The notes below the pieces were generated by a model. The model did no database searches, had not been told where the DNA came from, and saw only the letters and a list, made by a program, of their open reading frames with translations. Both the position numbers and the translations under genes were made by a program. DNA of 11,715 nt from Acetobacteraceae bacterium (GTDB taxonomy: Bacteria > Pseudomonadota > Alphaproteobacteria > Acetobacterales > Acetobacteraceae): the NCBI GenBank assembly GCA_027323595.1, contig DAHWBL010000433.1, forward strand, positions 1 to 11,715, written 5' to 3'. Shown piece by piece: positions 5,470-11,715 of this stretch. The number at the start of each line of letters is the position of its first letter. The stretch's first letter is position 1.

Positions 5470-6876
5470 TCAGTGTGACAGGGCGGCGGCCTTCGCCGCC
5501 GCATCGGGGCGCGCGGTGTCGCGCAGGCGGATCAGCAGCAGGCAGGCGATCGCGGAAACCACCATCGGCAGCGCGACGAAGACGAACAACTGCTCGATCG
5601 GATAGTGCCGTCGCAGCAATTCCGCGCCGAGCAGCGGCCCGATGATGGCGCCGAAGCGGCCGATGCCAAACGCCCAGCCGACGCCGTTCGAGCGGATTTC
5701 GGTCGGGTAGATGATGCCAACGCTCGCGTTGAGGCCGAACTGGATGCTGAGCAGGCAGAAGCCGGCAACCGCCGCCGCGGGGATCAACAGACCGTTGGAT
5801 GCCGACCAGCCGATCACCGCGGTTGCAGGGATGGCACACAGGATCAGCAGGAATACCGGACGCAGGCCCAGCCGGTCGAGAAATCCGGTGAGCACCAGGC
5901 CACCGAAGGTGCCGGCGATCTGAAACGCGAACAGCGCCTCGAACGCGGTGTCGGCCGCACCGCCGGCTTTGACCACCACCGGCCCCAGGACCGCCGGGGT
6001 CCAGGTGTTGACGAAATAAAACACCATCAGATTGATCGCGAAGAGCAGCCAGATCAGCAGGGTGATGACGGCATAGCGCCCGGCGAACAGGCCCGACAGG
6101 CTGCGTCCGATGCTGACCAGCACGTTGCCCGACGTCACCAGCCCGGCGTCACGCCGCGCGGTGGCGGTGGTGAAGCGGGCGTCCGCGCCGAGCACGATCC
6201 CCGGCGACATGATGCGCGCGAGTGCCGCGGTGCGGGCGCGCCGCCGGTCCGACAGGGCGAGAAACTTGATCGATTCAGGGATCACGAACCACAGCACCAG
6301 GCCGAGCAGGATCGGCACCACGCCGCCGATATAGAACAGCGAGCGCCAGCCATAGGACCCGATCAGCGCCGAGCCGAACAGGCCCGGCAGCGCGCCGCCG
6401 GTGGTGTTGCCCAGGAACATGATGATGATCAGCGAGGCCCGCAGGCGCGTTGGTGCCATCTCGGCGTTGAGCGCGATGGTGTTGGTGATCACGCCTGCGA
6501 TGCCGACCCCGCCGCACAGCCGCATCAGCCACAATGCATCGAGCGACCCGGCCATGCCGCCGCCCAGGGTGAACACGCCGAACATGATCGCCGACAAAAC
6601 GATCGCCGGGCGACGGCCGAAACGGTCGCCGAGCCAGCCGAACAGCGGGGCGCCGAACAGCACGCCCAGATTGTTCGCCGACAGCATCGGCCCAAGCTCG
6701 GCGGGTTTGACCCCCCATTCCTTGATCAGCGAGGGCACCGACACGGCGGCGGCGACGATGTCCCAGCCATCGAGCAGCATGATCAGGAACGACCAGAACA
6801 CGATGCTGTAGTTGAACCAGCCAAGTGTCTGGCGATCGACGATCGCATCGACATCGATGGTGCTTCTGTCGGTCAT
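5470..6876 (-). CDS. MFS transporter, aromatic acid:H+ symporter (AAHS/PcaK-like) family
   Basis: This 468-aa inner-membrane carrier has about 12 hydrophobic segments. The first transmembrane helix contains LLDGWDI (D36, D39), matching the DGFD-type Asp pair essential in PcaK/BenK-type aromatic acid symporters. The loop between helices 2 and 3 has GWLGDRFGRRP (80-90), the major-facilitator signature, and another conserved stretch is WFVIPESIKFLA before the central loop. It probably imports an aromatic or related carboxylate with protons. I chose the ATG at 6876 because a GGGGAGA ribosome-binding site precedes it and the AAHS-type N-terminus (MTDRSTIDVDAIVD) begins there. The longer reading from 6954 lacks such support. 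It is the first gene of a minus-strand operon with the flavin oxidoreductase and diverges from the small membrane protein at 7013. The pairing with aromatic-type oxygenases supports a catabolic role, but the substrate is inferred only from family. Confidence 0.93.
   Translation of the reverse strand: MTDRSTIDVDAIVDRQTLGWFNYSIVFWSFLIMLLDGWDIVAAAVSVPSLIKEWGVKPAELGPMLSANNLGVLFGAPLFGWLGDRFGRRPAIVLSAIMFGVFTLGGGMAGSLDALWLMRLCGGVGIAGVITNTIALNAEMAPTRLRASLIIIMFLGNTTGGALPGLFGSALIGSYGWRSLFYIGGVVPILLGLVLWFVIPESIKFLALSDRRRARTAALARIMSPGIVLGADARFTTATARRDAGLVTSGNVLVSIGRSLSGLFAGRYAVITLLIWLLFAINLMVFYFVNTWTPAVLGPVVVKAGGAADTAFEALFAFQIAGTFGGLVLTGFLDRLGLRPVFLLILCAIPATAVIGWSASNGLLIPAAAVAGFCLLSIQFGLNASVGIIYPTEIRSNGVGWAFGIGRFGAIIGPLLGAELLRRHYPIEQLFVFVALPMVVSAIACLLLIRLRDTARPDAAAKAAALSH
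5483..5502 (-). repeat. Perfect 8-bp stem hairpin near the 3' end of the MFS gene
   Basis: GCGGCGGC (5483-5490) and GCCGCCGC (5495-5502) flank a 4-base loop, giving a very stable stem ten bases upstream of the MFS stop codon and about 50 bases before the next gene's start. It could act as an mRNA-stability element between the two cistrons. It may equally be a by-product of consecutive Ala codons in the C-terminus (DAAAKAAALSH). No T run follows, so I do not call it a terminator. Confidence 0.35.
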
Positions 6877-7012
6877 GGTTTCTCCCCGGGCATCATATTT
6901 GCGCGCAGATGACCCGAGTTGTGCCATGTTGGCAAGCGCGTCACGGCGGCGCACTTGCCCGGCGGCGCATGATCAAGTTGGATAGGCAGCGCACCGACCG
7001 CAGGAGGCTAAG
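6877..7012. promoter_or_regulatory. Divergent intergenic region between MFS transporter and small membrane protein, with T-N11-A palindrome
   Basis: This 136-bp region should carry promoters in both directions. TGCCATGTTGGCA at 6922-6934 is an inverted repeat (5-base arms, 3-base spacer) of the T-N11-A form typical of LysR-type regulator boxes. No LysR gene is in the window. A TATGAT on the minus strand (6897-6892) lies too close to the MFS start to be a confident -10. For the plus-strand gene, AGGAGG at 7002-7007 is a strong ribosome-binding site, but I see no clear promoter. Confidence 0.3.
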
Positions 7013-7600
7013 ATGGCCGGCCCGTCCCATTTGCCCACGTCGCCCACCGCAGCGCCGCCCACATCGCTGGCCGGCCAGATCACCTGGTGGACCCTGGCGT
7101 TTCCGCTGATGCTGGTGGTGGCGTTGCTGCGTCATGATCTTTATCTGCTCAACTGGATTCATGTCCTGTCGGGCGCGCTGTGGACCGGGGCGGATCTGTT
7201 CATGGGATTCGTGCTTGGCCCGGTGATGCGCCGGCTGGACCCGACCGCGCGAACGGCGGTGATCGCGCTGCTGGTGCCGCGAACCTTGCTGTATTTTCCA
7301 ATGGTGTCGCTGACCACCGGCACCGCTGGGTGGTATCTGGTGAGTTGGCTGGGCTACACCGACCCGACCAGTCCGGCATATGGGCTGGTGCTCATCGCGC
7401 TCGGCCTGGTCGGCGTGATGACGGTGATGGGGCTTGGATTTCTGCTGCCCAACAGCCTGCGGATCTGGTTCGAGCTGCGCCGGCCGCAGCCCGATCGGGC
7501 ACGCATCGGGCGGATCAACCGGATCAATATCTGGCTTGCCGGCTCACAGGGCGTGATGCAGATCGCGATCATCGTGGTGATGGCGAAATTCGTGACCTGA
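7013..7600 (+). CDS. Small polytopic inner-membrane protein, possibly CopD/HemJ/DUF2269-like
   Basis: This 195-aa protein is mostly hydrophobic, with about five likely transmembrane segments (near residues 24-40, 45-66, 92-112, 124-146 and 171-192) after a Pro/Ser/Thr-rich N-terminus with no cleavable signal. The second segment carries NWIHVLSGALWTGADLFMGF (47-66). The His followed by a small-residue/Trp-Gly pattern resembles the haem- or copper-linked families CopD, HemJ and DUF2269, in which a helix His is a ligand. The similarity is only by pattern, so the function is unassigned. The start is secure: AGGAGG at 7002-7007 sits 5 bases before the ATG. It is divergent from the MFS gene and convergent with the solute-binding protein gene, with only 14 bp between stop codons. 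It is probably transcribed alone. Confidence 0.8.
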   Translation: MAGPSHLPTSPTAAPPTSLAGQITWWTLAFPLMLVVALLRHDLYLLNWIHVLSGALWTGADLFMGFVLGPVMRRLDPTARTAVIALLVPRTLLYFPMVSLTTGTAGWYLVSWLGYTDPTSPAYGLVLIALGLVGVMTVMGLGFLLPNSLRIWFELRRPQPDRARIGRINRINIWLAGSQGVMQIAIIVVMAKFVT

Positions 7601-7614
7601 ACGGCGGTCCGCGG

Positions 7615-8817
7615 TCAGTGATGCACCAGCGGGCAGACGCTCTCGGCCAGCGGGCGGTACGCCTCGTCGCCGGGAATGCGTGTCAGAATCTTGTAATTGT
7701 CCCACGCGCGGTGGCTTTCGGCGGGTGATTTCACCTGCACCAGATACAGATCATGGATCAGCAGCCCGTCGGGGCGGATGTAGGCGTTGCGGGCGAACAT
7801 GTCGTCGATCTTCATCGCGTGCAGGGCGGCGGCGACGGTGGTGGCATCATCGGTGCCGCTCTGCCGCACCGCCTTGAGGTAGTTGGTCACCGCCGAATAA
7901 TTCGCGGCGTGCGACATGGTGGGCATCCGCCCGGTGCGCTTGAAGAATCGCTCGGAAAAATCACGCGTGCGCTCATCCATGTCCCAGTAGAAATCGGTCT
8001 CCAGCACCAGCCCGTGCAGCGTCGGCAGGCCGACCGCCTGCACGTCGGAGATGAACACCAGCAGGCCGGTCACCTTCTGCGTCTTTGAATCCAGCAGGCC
8101 GAATTCGGCGGCGGATTTGAGGCTGTTGATCATGTCGCCGCCGGCATTGGCGAGCGCGATCACCTTCGCGCCGGATGCCTGCGCGGCCAGCATGTAGGAG
8201 GAGAAATCCGGATTGTTGATCGGGTGGCGCAGCCCGCCGATCACCTTGCCGCCGGCGGCGGTGACCAAGGTCTTGATGTCGTTTTCAAGCGAAAATCCGA
8301 GCGCGTAATCCGCGGCGATGGTGAACCAGGTGTCCCCGCCGGCGGCGAGCAGGCCGCGCGTGGTCGCCTTCGCCTCGGCATAGGTGTCGGAGCGATATTG
8401 GATGGTGAAGGGCGAGCAGGATTTGCCGTTCAGCTCGGAGGTGGCGCCGTTGGTGGCCAGCATGATGCGCCCGCGGTCGCGGCTGATGTCGGAAACGGCG
8501 AGCGAGGATGCCGAGCCGACCACGTCCGCCACCACCGAGACATGGTCCAGATCATACCATTTGCGCACGATGCCCGCCGCGATGTCGGGCTTGTTCTGGT
8601 GGTCCGCGCTCAACACCTCGATGGGCCGGTCGAGCACGGAGCCGCCGAAATCCTCCACCGCCATGCGCACCGCGGTCACCGCGCCGGGGCCTGACACCGC
8701 CTCGTAGAGCGAGGACATGTCGCCCACCACGCCGATGCGCAGTGGCTCGGCCGCGCGCGCGGACAGGCCCGCCATTGTGCCGGCCAACATCATCGCCATC
8801 GCCAGATTCGCGCGCAT
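7615..8817 (-). CDS. ABC transporter substrate-binding protein, branched-chain amino acid (LivJ/Peripla_BP_6) family
   Basis: This 400-aa protein has a Sec signal peptide (MRANLAMAMMLAGTMAGLSA core, cleavage near ARA/AEP, about residue 22). The mature protein opens with LRIGVVGDMSSLYEAVSGPG, the usual first strand and ligand loop of LivJ/HAAT binding proteins, and continues with AVRMAVEDFGG and SVVADVVGSASSLAVSDI. One Cys lies in GKSCSPF and another near the C-terminus in ESVCPLV; a disulfide is possible. Such proteins bind amino acids, amides or aromatic acids in the periplasm and hand them to an ABC permease. No permease or ATPase gene is in the window, so it is an orphan here. A GGGGAGG ribosome-binding site precedes the ATG at 8817. 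The homologous family is used for aromatic compounds in several alphaproteobacteria, which fits the neighbourhood, but the ligand is unknown. Confidence 0.93.
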   Translation of the reverse strand: MRANLAMAMMLAGTMAGLSARAAEPLRIGVVGDMSSLYEAVSGPGAVTAVRMAVEDFGGSVLDRPIEVLSADHQNKPDIAAGIVRKWYDLDHVSVVADVVGSASSLAVSDISRDRGRIMLATNGATSELNGKSCSPFTIQYRSDTYAEAKATTRGLLAAGGDTWFTIAADYALGFSLENDIKTLVTAAGGKVIGGLRHPINNPDFSSYMLAAQASGAKVIALANAGGDMINSLKSAAEFGLLDSKTQKVTGLLVFISDVQAVGLPTLHGLVLETDFYWDMDERTRDFSERFFKRTGRMPTMSHAANYSAVTNYLKAVRQSGTDDATTVAAALHAMKIDDMFARNAYIRPDGLLIHDLYLVQVKSPAESHRAWDNYKILTRIPGDEAYRPLAESVCPLVHH

Positions 8818-8851
8818 CGCGGCCTCCCCAAAGCGTTTGTCCTTGCCGCCG

Positions 8852-8880
8852 CGCTAGGCCGGGTGGGCATGGGCTGTCAA
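8852..8880 (-). promoter_or_regulatory. Possible promoter of the LivJ-type solute-binding protein
   Basis: On the minus strand a perfect TTGACA (8880-8875) is followed, 14-17 bases later, by a GCCTAGCGC stretch. That stretch matches the alphaproteobacterial GCTANAWC-type -10 only loosely. It lies about 35 bases upstream of the ATG at 8817, a sensible distance. The rest of the 180-bp divergent region 8818-8997 shows a short CATCA/TGATG inverted repeat near 8930-8943 and no clear promoter for the plus-strand gene. Confidence 0.35.
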
Positions 8881-8997
8881 CATAAACCGGTCGTCGGATT
8901 TGCCGGATATTACTGCCCACTGCGCGTCATCATGGGTGATGTTGCGCTTGGGCGCGGTGTGGAGGCATGATCGTTGCCCAACCCAGGAGCGTCCGCG

Positions 8998-9519
8998 ATG
9001 ACCCACCCACCGGTTCCCATCCTGTCGATCCGTTCCGCTTTGGTTCTGCTCGCCGGTCTTGGCTGTTTCGCCGCGCCGTCGGCCCACGCCCAGGCGGTGG
9101 TGAGCCAGCGCGTCCTTTCGGGTGCCGGGGCGCGCATCATCGCCGAGCGGGCGCTCGCCTGCGCGGAGGGGCATGGCTGGCAGGTGTCGGTCACCGTGCT
9201 GGGTCGCGCCGGCGAGGAAATGGCGTATCTGCGCAGCACCGACGCCAACCCGCACACCAACGACAACAGCCACCGCAAGGCGTTCGCCGCGCGCACCTTC
9301 CGCACCACCTCCGCGGCGTTCGGCGAGGCGGTCGCGAAAAACCCGGGCCGTGCCGCGCAGGCGCTGCTGCCCAACGTCACCACCGCGGCCGGCGGCGTGC
9401 CGATCCTGGCCGGTGGCGAGGTGATCGGCGGGATCGGCGTTTCGGGTTCTCCGGGAGGCGAGAACGACGAGCTTTGCGCACGCGAAGGCATCGCCGCGGT
9501 CGCCGACCAGTTGAAATAG
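8998..9519 (+). CDS. Exported GlcG/HbpS family (DUF336) haem-binding-like protein
   Basis: This 173-aa protein has an N-terminal signal peptide (hydrophobic ALVLLAGLGCFAA, cleavage near AHA/QAVV, residue 31) and a GlcG/HbpS domain over the rest. Characteristic pieces are RIIAERALACAEGHGWQVSV (46-65), SHRKAFAARTF (91-101), the AAGGVPILAGGEVIGGIGVSG core (130-150) and an acidic ENDELCAREGI tail. The family includes the haem-binding HbpS and the glycolate-operon protein GlcG. It is often found near oxidoreductase operons, and its biochemical role is poorly defined. The ATG at 8998 is chosen because AGGAG lies at 8985-8989 and the signal peptide starts there; a TTG further upstream is less likely. 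It is first in a plus-strand series with the PEBP-like gene (31 bp apart) and the molybdenum hydroxylase. Haem binding is by family only. Confidence 0.88.
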   Translation: MTHPPVPILSIRSALVLLAGLGCFAAPSAHAQAVVSQRVLSGAGARIIAERALACAEGHGWQVSVTVLGRAGEEMAYLRSTDANPHTNDNSHRKAFAARTFRTTSAAFGEAVAKNPGRAAQALLPNVTTAAGGVPILAGGEVIGGIGVSGSPGGENDELCAREGIAAVADQLK

Positions 9520-9550
9520 TCCATCCAGAAATCCAACCAGGGAGTTCTCC

Positions 9551-10129
9551 ATGAAGCATCTTCTCGCCACCGCCTGCCTGCTCGCGCCGCTCTGCCTCGA
9601 CCCGATGGCAACGCTTGCCGCCGGCAAGCCCAAGCCGACGGCCTTCAGCCTCACCTCGCCGGAGATGCGCGACAACGGCATTTTCGCCACCCAGCATGCC
9701 GGCGTCGGCAAGGCGTCGGATGGCGATGCGTGCGGCGGGGAGAACGTGTCGCCCGCGCTCGCCTGGAAAGGCGCGCCGGCCGGCACGCAGAGCTTTGCGA
9801 TCACCATGTTCGACCCCGATGGCGCGGCCGGTTCGGGCGTGTCGCACTGGGTTGCCTATGACGTGCCAGGCGGCACCGACCATCTCGCCGCGGGCGAAGG
9901 GTCCAAGACCGACAAGCTCGTCGGTGGCACCAACCAGCGTTCGATGACCACCTATTTCGGTCCGTGCGGGCCGAAGGGTGACGCCTATCATCACTACACC
10001 ATCCAGATTTTCGCGCTGTCGATCGCGCCAGGCACGCTCAAGCCGGGCCTCACCCGCGCCGAGCTGTTCTCCGCCATGGCCGGGCACATCCTTGCCGAGA
10101 CCAGCATGATCGCGCGCTACACGCGCTAG
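9551..10129 (+). CDS. Exported YbhB/YbcL family (PEBP, Raf-kinase-inhibitor-like) protein
   Basis: This 192-aa protein belongs to the phosphatidylethanolamine-binding protein fold. Motifs in order are GENVSPALAWKGAPAGTQSF (63-82), ITMFDPDGAAGSGVSHWVAYDVP (84-106) with the pocket residues DPD and HW, and TYFGPCGPKGDAYHHYTIQI (134-153) with GPC and the paired His. An N-terminal signal peptide (MKHLLATACLLAPL..., cleavage near TLA/AGK, about residue 23) sends it to the periplasm, unlike the cytoplasmic E. coli YbhB. GGGAG precedes the ATG at 9551. It follows the HbpS-like gene by 31 bp and precedes the molybdenum hydroxylase gene by 79 bp. Bacterial members have no firmly established function, so a small-ligand-binding role is only a guess. 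Confidence 0.93.
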   Translation: MKHLLATACLLAPLCLDPMATLAAGKPKPTAFSLTSPEMRDNGIFATQHAGVGKASDGDACGGENVSPALAWKGAPAGTQSFAITMFDPDGAAGSGVSHWVAYDVPGGTDHLAAGEGSKTDKLVGGTNQRSMTTYFGPCGPKGDAYHHYTIQIFALSIAPGTLKPGLTRAELFSAMAGHILAETSMIARYTR

Positions 10130-10138
10130 GTCGTCACG

Positions 10139-10173
10139 CATCGGCGCCGGATTGTCATCCATCGGCGCCGATG
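10139..10173 (+). repeat. Intercistronic hairpin built from two CATCGGCGCCG repeats
   Basis: CATCGGCGCCG occurs at 10139-10149 and again at 10160-10170, a spacing of 21 bases (two helical turns). The second copy extends to a perfect 14-base palindrome, CATCGGCGCCGATG (10160-10173). The whole can fold: CATC-GGCGCC-GGAT (10139-10152), loop TGTC (10153-10156), then ATCC, a 3-base bulge (ATC) and GGCGCC-GATG (10157-10173), giving 14 base pairs. It starts 10 bases after the PEBP-like stop and ends 35 bases before the next start. No T run follows, so this is more likely an mRNA-stability or regulatory hairpin, or a dyad operator, than an intrinsic terminator. Confidence 0.65.
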
Positions 10174-10208
10174 CCACCTTGCGGCACGAACCGACGCAGG
10201 GGGCCGCG

Positions 10209-11715
10209 ATGGCAGACGACATCAATTTCACCCGTCAGGGGCGCAGCCAGGGGACCGGCATCGGCGCGGATGTCGCGCGGGTGGAGGATCTGCGCCTGCT
10301 GCGCGGGCTGGGGCGCTACACCGACGATCATGCGGTGCCGAACTGCGCCCACATGGTGGTGCTGCGCAGCCCGCACGCGCACGCCGTGATCGAGGCGATC
10401 GACACCTCGGCGGCCTGCGCCATGCCCGGCGTGCTCGGCGTGTTCACCGGTGCCGATGCCGCCGCCGACGGGCTGGGCGCGATGGTCAGCACGATCGCGC
10501 GGCCAAAGCGCGACGGCTCGCCGATGGCCAGCACGGATTACCGCATGCTGGCGCCCGAGCGGGTGCGTTTTGTCGGCGATGCGGTGGCGATCATCGTCGC
10601 GGAAACGCGCGCCGCCGCATTGGACGCGGCCGAAGCCGTGCTGGTCGATTACACCCCCCTGCCCGCGGTCACCGATGTCGCCGCGGCGGTGTTCGCGCCG
10701 GGGGCCGCCGACGCCGCGGTGCTGTGGCCCGACAGCGCGCCCGACAACATCGCGTTCGTTCACACCGTCGGCAACAAGCCAAAGGTGGACGAGGCTTTTG
10801 CCAATGCGGCGCATGTGGCGGGCTTCGATTTCCGGGTCAGCCGGCTGTCGGCCAACCCGATGGAGCCGCGCAACGCGATCGGCATGTTCGACATCGCCGA
10901 GGAACGCTACACACTGATCACCGGCAGCCAGGCGCCGCACCAGACGCGCAATCTGATCTGCGAGCAGGTGCTCAACATCCCGACCCACAAATTGCGGGTG
11001 ATTTCACCCGACGTGGGCGGCGGTTTCGGCCTCAAGGGCGGGGCGTTTCCCGAGCAGGCGCTGGTGCTGTGGGCGGCACGCAAGGTGGGCCAGCCGGTGC
11101 GTTGGGCTGCGACACGATCCGAATCGATGCTCGCCGATTATCACAGCCGCGACAATGTCTCGCGCATCGAGCTCGCACTCGACGCGCAAGGGCGGTTCCT
11201 CGCGCTGCGGATCACCACGCTCGCGGCCCTTGGCGCCTATCTGGCGATCCCGACCTTGATCGCGCCGATCGGCAATCTCGGCGGGCTTGCCGGCACCTAC
11301 ACGACGCCTTTCATTCATGCTGATGTCACCGGTGTTTTTACCAACACGCAGCCAACGTCGCCCTATCGCGGCGCCGGCCGGCCGGAGGCCACCTACGCGC
11401 TGGAGCGGGTGATCGACATTGCCGCGGGAGAGATGGGCATCGATCGGTTTGATATCAGGCGCCGCAACCTGATCCCGGCGAGCGCGATGCCGTATCAGAC
11501 CGGGTTGATCTTCAATTACGATTCTGGCGATTTCGAAAAAAACATGACCATGGCTGCGGAGTTGGCCGACTGGTCAGGCTTTCCGGCTCGACGCGCGCAA
11601 AGCGAGGCGCGCGGCATGCTGCGCGGCATTTCGGTGGTGAACGCGATCGAGATCGCCGGCGGCCCGCCCAAGACGCCGATGGATGAAGGCGCGGAGCTGC
11701 GGTTTGATTCCGGCG
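10209..11715 (+). CDS. Xanthine dehydrogenase/CoxL family molybdopterin-binding subunit (5' part, runs off right edge)
   Basis: From the ATG at 10209 the frame stays open for 502 codons to the window edge. The reading starts GIGADVARVEDLRLLRGLGR (17-36) and continues YTDDHAVPNCAHMVVLRSPH, the usual N-terminus of aldehyde oxidase/xanthine dehydrogenase large subunits. RVRFVGDAVAIIVAET (118-133) ends the first domain. The cofactor-binding part has PDVGGGFGLKGG (267-278) and SPYRGAGRPEATYALER (384-400). YRGAGR marks the form II type, not the AYRCSFR loop of true CO dehydrogenase. It should bind Mo-molybdopterin cytosine dinucleotide and hydroxylate an aldehyde, purine or N-heterocycle. There is no signal peptide, so it is cytoplasmic. 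An AGGGGG stretch precedes the ATG. Full-length members are about 750-800 aa, so about a third is missing. No FAD or 2Fe-2S subunit gene lies upstream; they may follow. Confidence 0.95.
   Translation, partial: MADDINFTRQGRSQGTGIGADVARVEDLRLLRGLGRYTDDHAVPNCAHMVVLRSPHAHAVIEAIDTSAACAMPGVLGVFTGADAAADGLGAMVSTIARPKRDGSPMASTDYRMLAPERVRFVGDAVAIIVAETRAAALDAAEAVLVDYTPLPAVTDVAAAVFAPGAADAAVLWPDSAPDNIAFVHTVGNKPKVDEAFANAAHVAGFDFRVSRLSANPMEPRNAIGMFDIAEERYTLITGSQAPHQTRNLICEQVLNIPTHKLRVISPDVGGGFGLKGGAFPEQALVLWAARKVGQPVRWAATRSESMLADYHSRDNVSRIELALDAQGRFLALRITTLAALGAYLAIPTLIAPIGNLGGLAGTYTTPFIHADVTGVFTNTQPTSPYRGAGRPEATYALERVIDIAAGEMGIDRFDIRRRNLIPASAMPYQTGLIFNYDSGDFEKNMTMAAELADWSGFPARRAQSEARGMLRGISVVNAIEIAGGPPKTPMDEGAELRFDSG

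Noticed and set aside
5605..6912. A 435-codon plus-strand open frame opposite the MFS gene
   Set aside because: The translation is rich in Arg, Gln, Asp, His and Gly with no recognisable fold, and the opposite strand encodes an unmistakable membrane transporter.
7593..7617. TGACC/GGTCA inverted repeat between the convergent stops of the small membrane protein and the LivJ-type gene
   Set aside because: It has short arms, a 15-base spacer and no T run, and it overlaps both coding ends, so it is too weak to call a terminator.
8930..8943. CATCA-TGGG-TGATG inverted repeat upstream of the HbpS-like gene
   Set aside because: Five-base arms of this composition are expected often by chance, and there is no nearby regulator to link it to.
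10209..11715. Identity as a true aerobic CO dehydrogenase large subunit (CoxL form I)
   Set aside because: The active-site loop reads SPYRGAGR, not AYRCSFR, so the CO-oxidising cysteine motif is absent.

Overview
The window is high-GC DNA with dense, short-spaced genes. It looks like an alphaproteobacterium, plausibly in or near the Acetobacteraceae/Rhodospirillales. This rests on GC-rich third codon positions, the many orphan solute-binding proteins and the CoxL-type molybdenum hydroxylase. It is a judgement from style, because no rRNA or other marker gene is present. I found no tRNA, rRNA, CRISPR array, insertion sequence or phage gene. It reads as an accessory catabolic region for aromatic or other organic compounds. 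No gap between genes exceeds about 180 bp.

Layout. (1) 1-273, minus: the 5' end of an Ada-type DNA alkylation-repair regulator, running off the left edge. (2) 429-1394, plus: an orphan secreted NitT/TauT-type solute-binding protein. (3) 1395-1495: an AT-rich promoter/operator region. (4) 1496-4317, plus: a VanA-like Rieske oxygenase, a GntR/FCD regulator overlapping it at TAATG, and a VanB-like FMN/NAD/2Fe-2S reductase. (5) 6876-4324, minus: an operon of an AAHS-type MFS aromatic-acid transporter and a luciferase-like flavin-dependent oxidoreductase (GTG start), convergent with the oxygenase operon. (6) 7013-7600, plus: a small polytopic membrane protein. (7) 8817-7615, minus: an orphan LivJ-type solute-binding protein. 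(8) 8998-end, plus: an exported GlcG/HbpS-like protein, an exported YbhB/PEBP-like protein and, after a long intercistronic hairpin, the start of a xanthine-dehydrogenase-family molybdopterin subunit that runs off the right edge. The two edge genes and their frames were read directly from the sequence.

How the genes may work together (inference). The solute-binding protein and MFS carrier could bring in an organic acid. The Rieske oxygenase draws electrons from NAD(P)H through the FMN/2Fe-2S reductase and could O-demethylate or hydroxylate it. The flavin monooxygenase could act on the same or a follow-on compound. The GntR/FCD protein probably senses the substrate and represses through a GTATAC palindrome lying on the likely -10 of the operon. 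The right-hand block looks like a separate oxidation module built around a molybdenum hydroxylase. The substrates cannot be read from the sequence.
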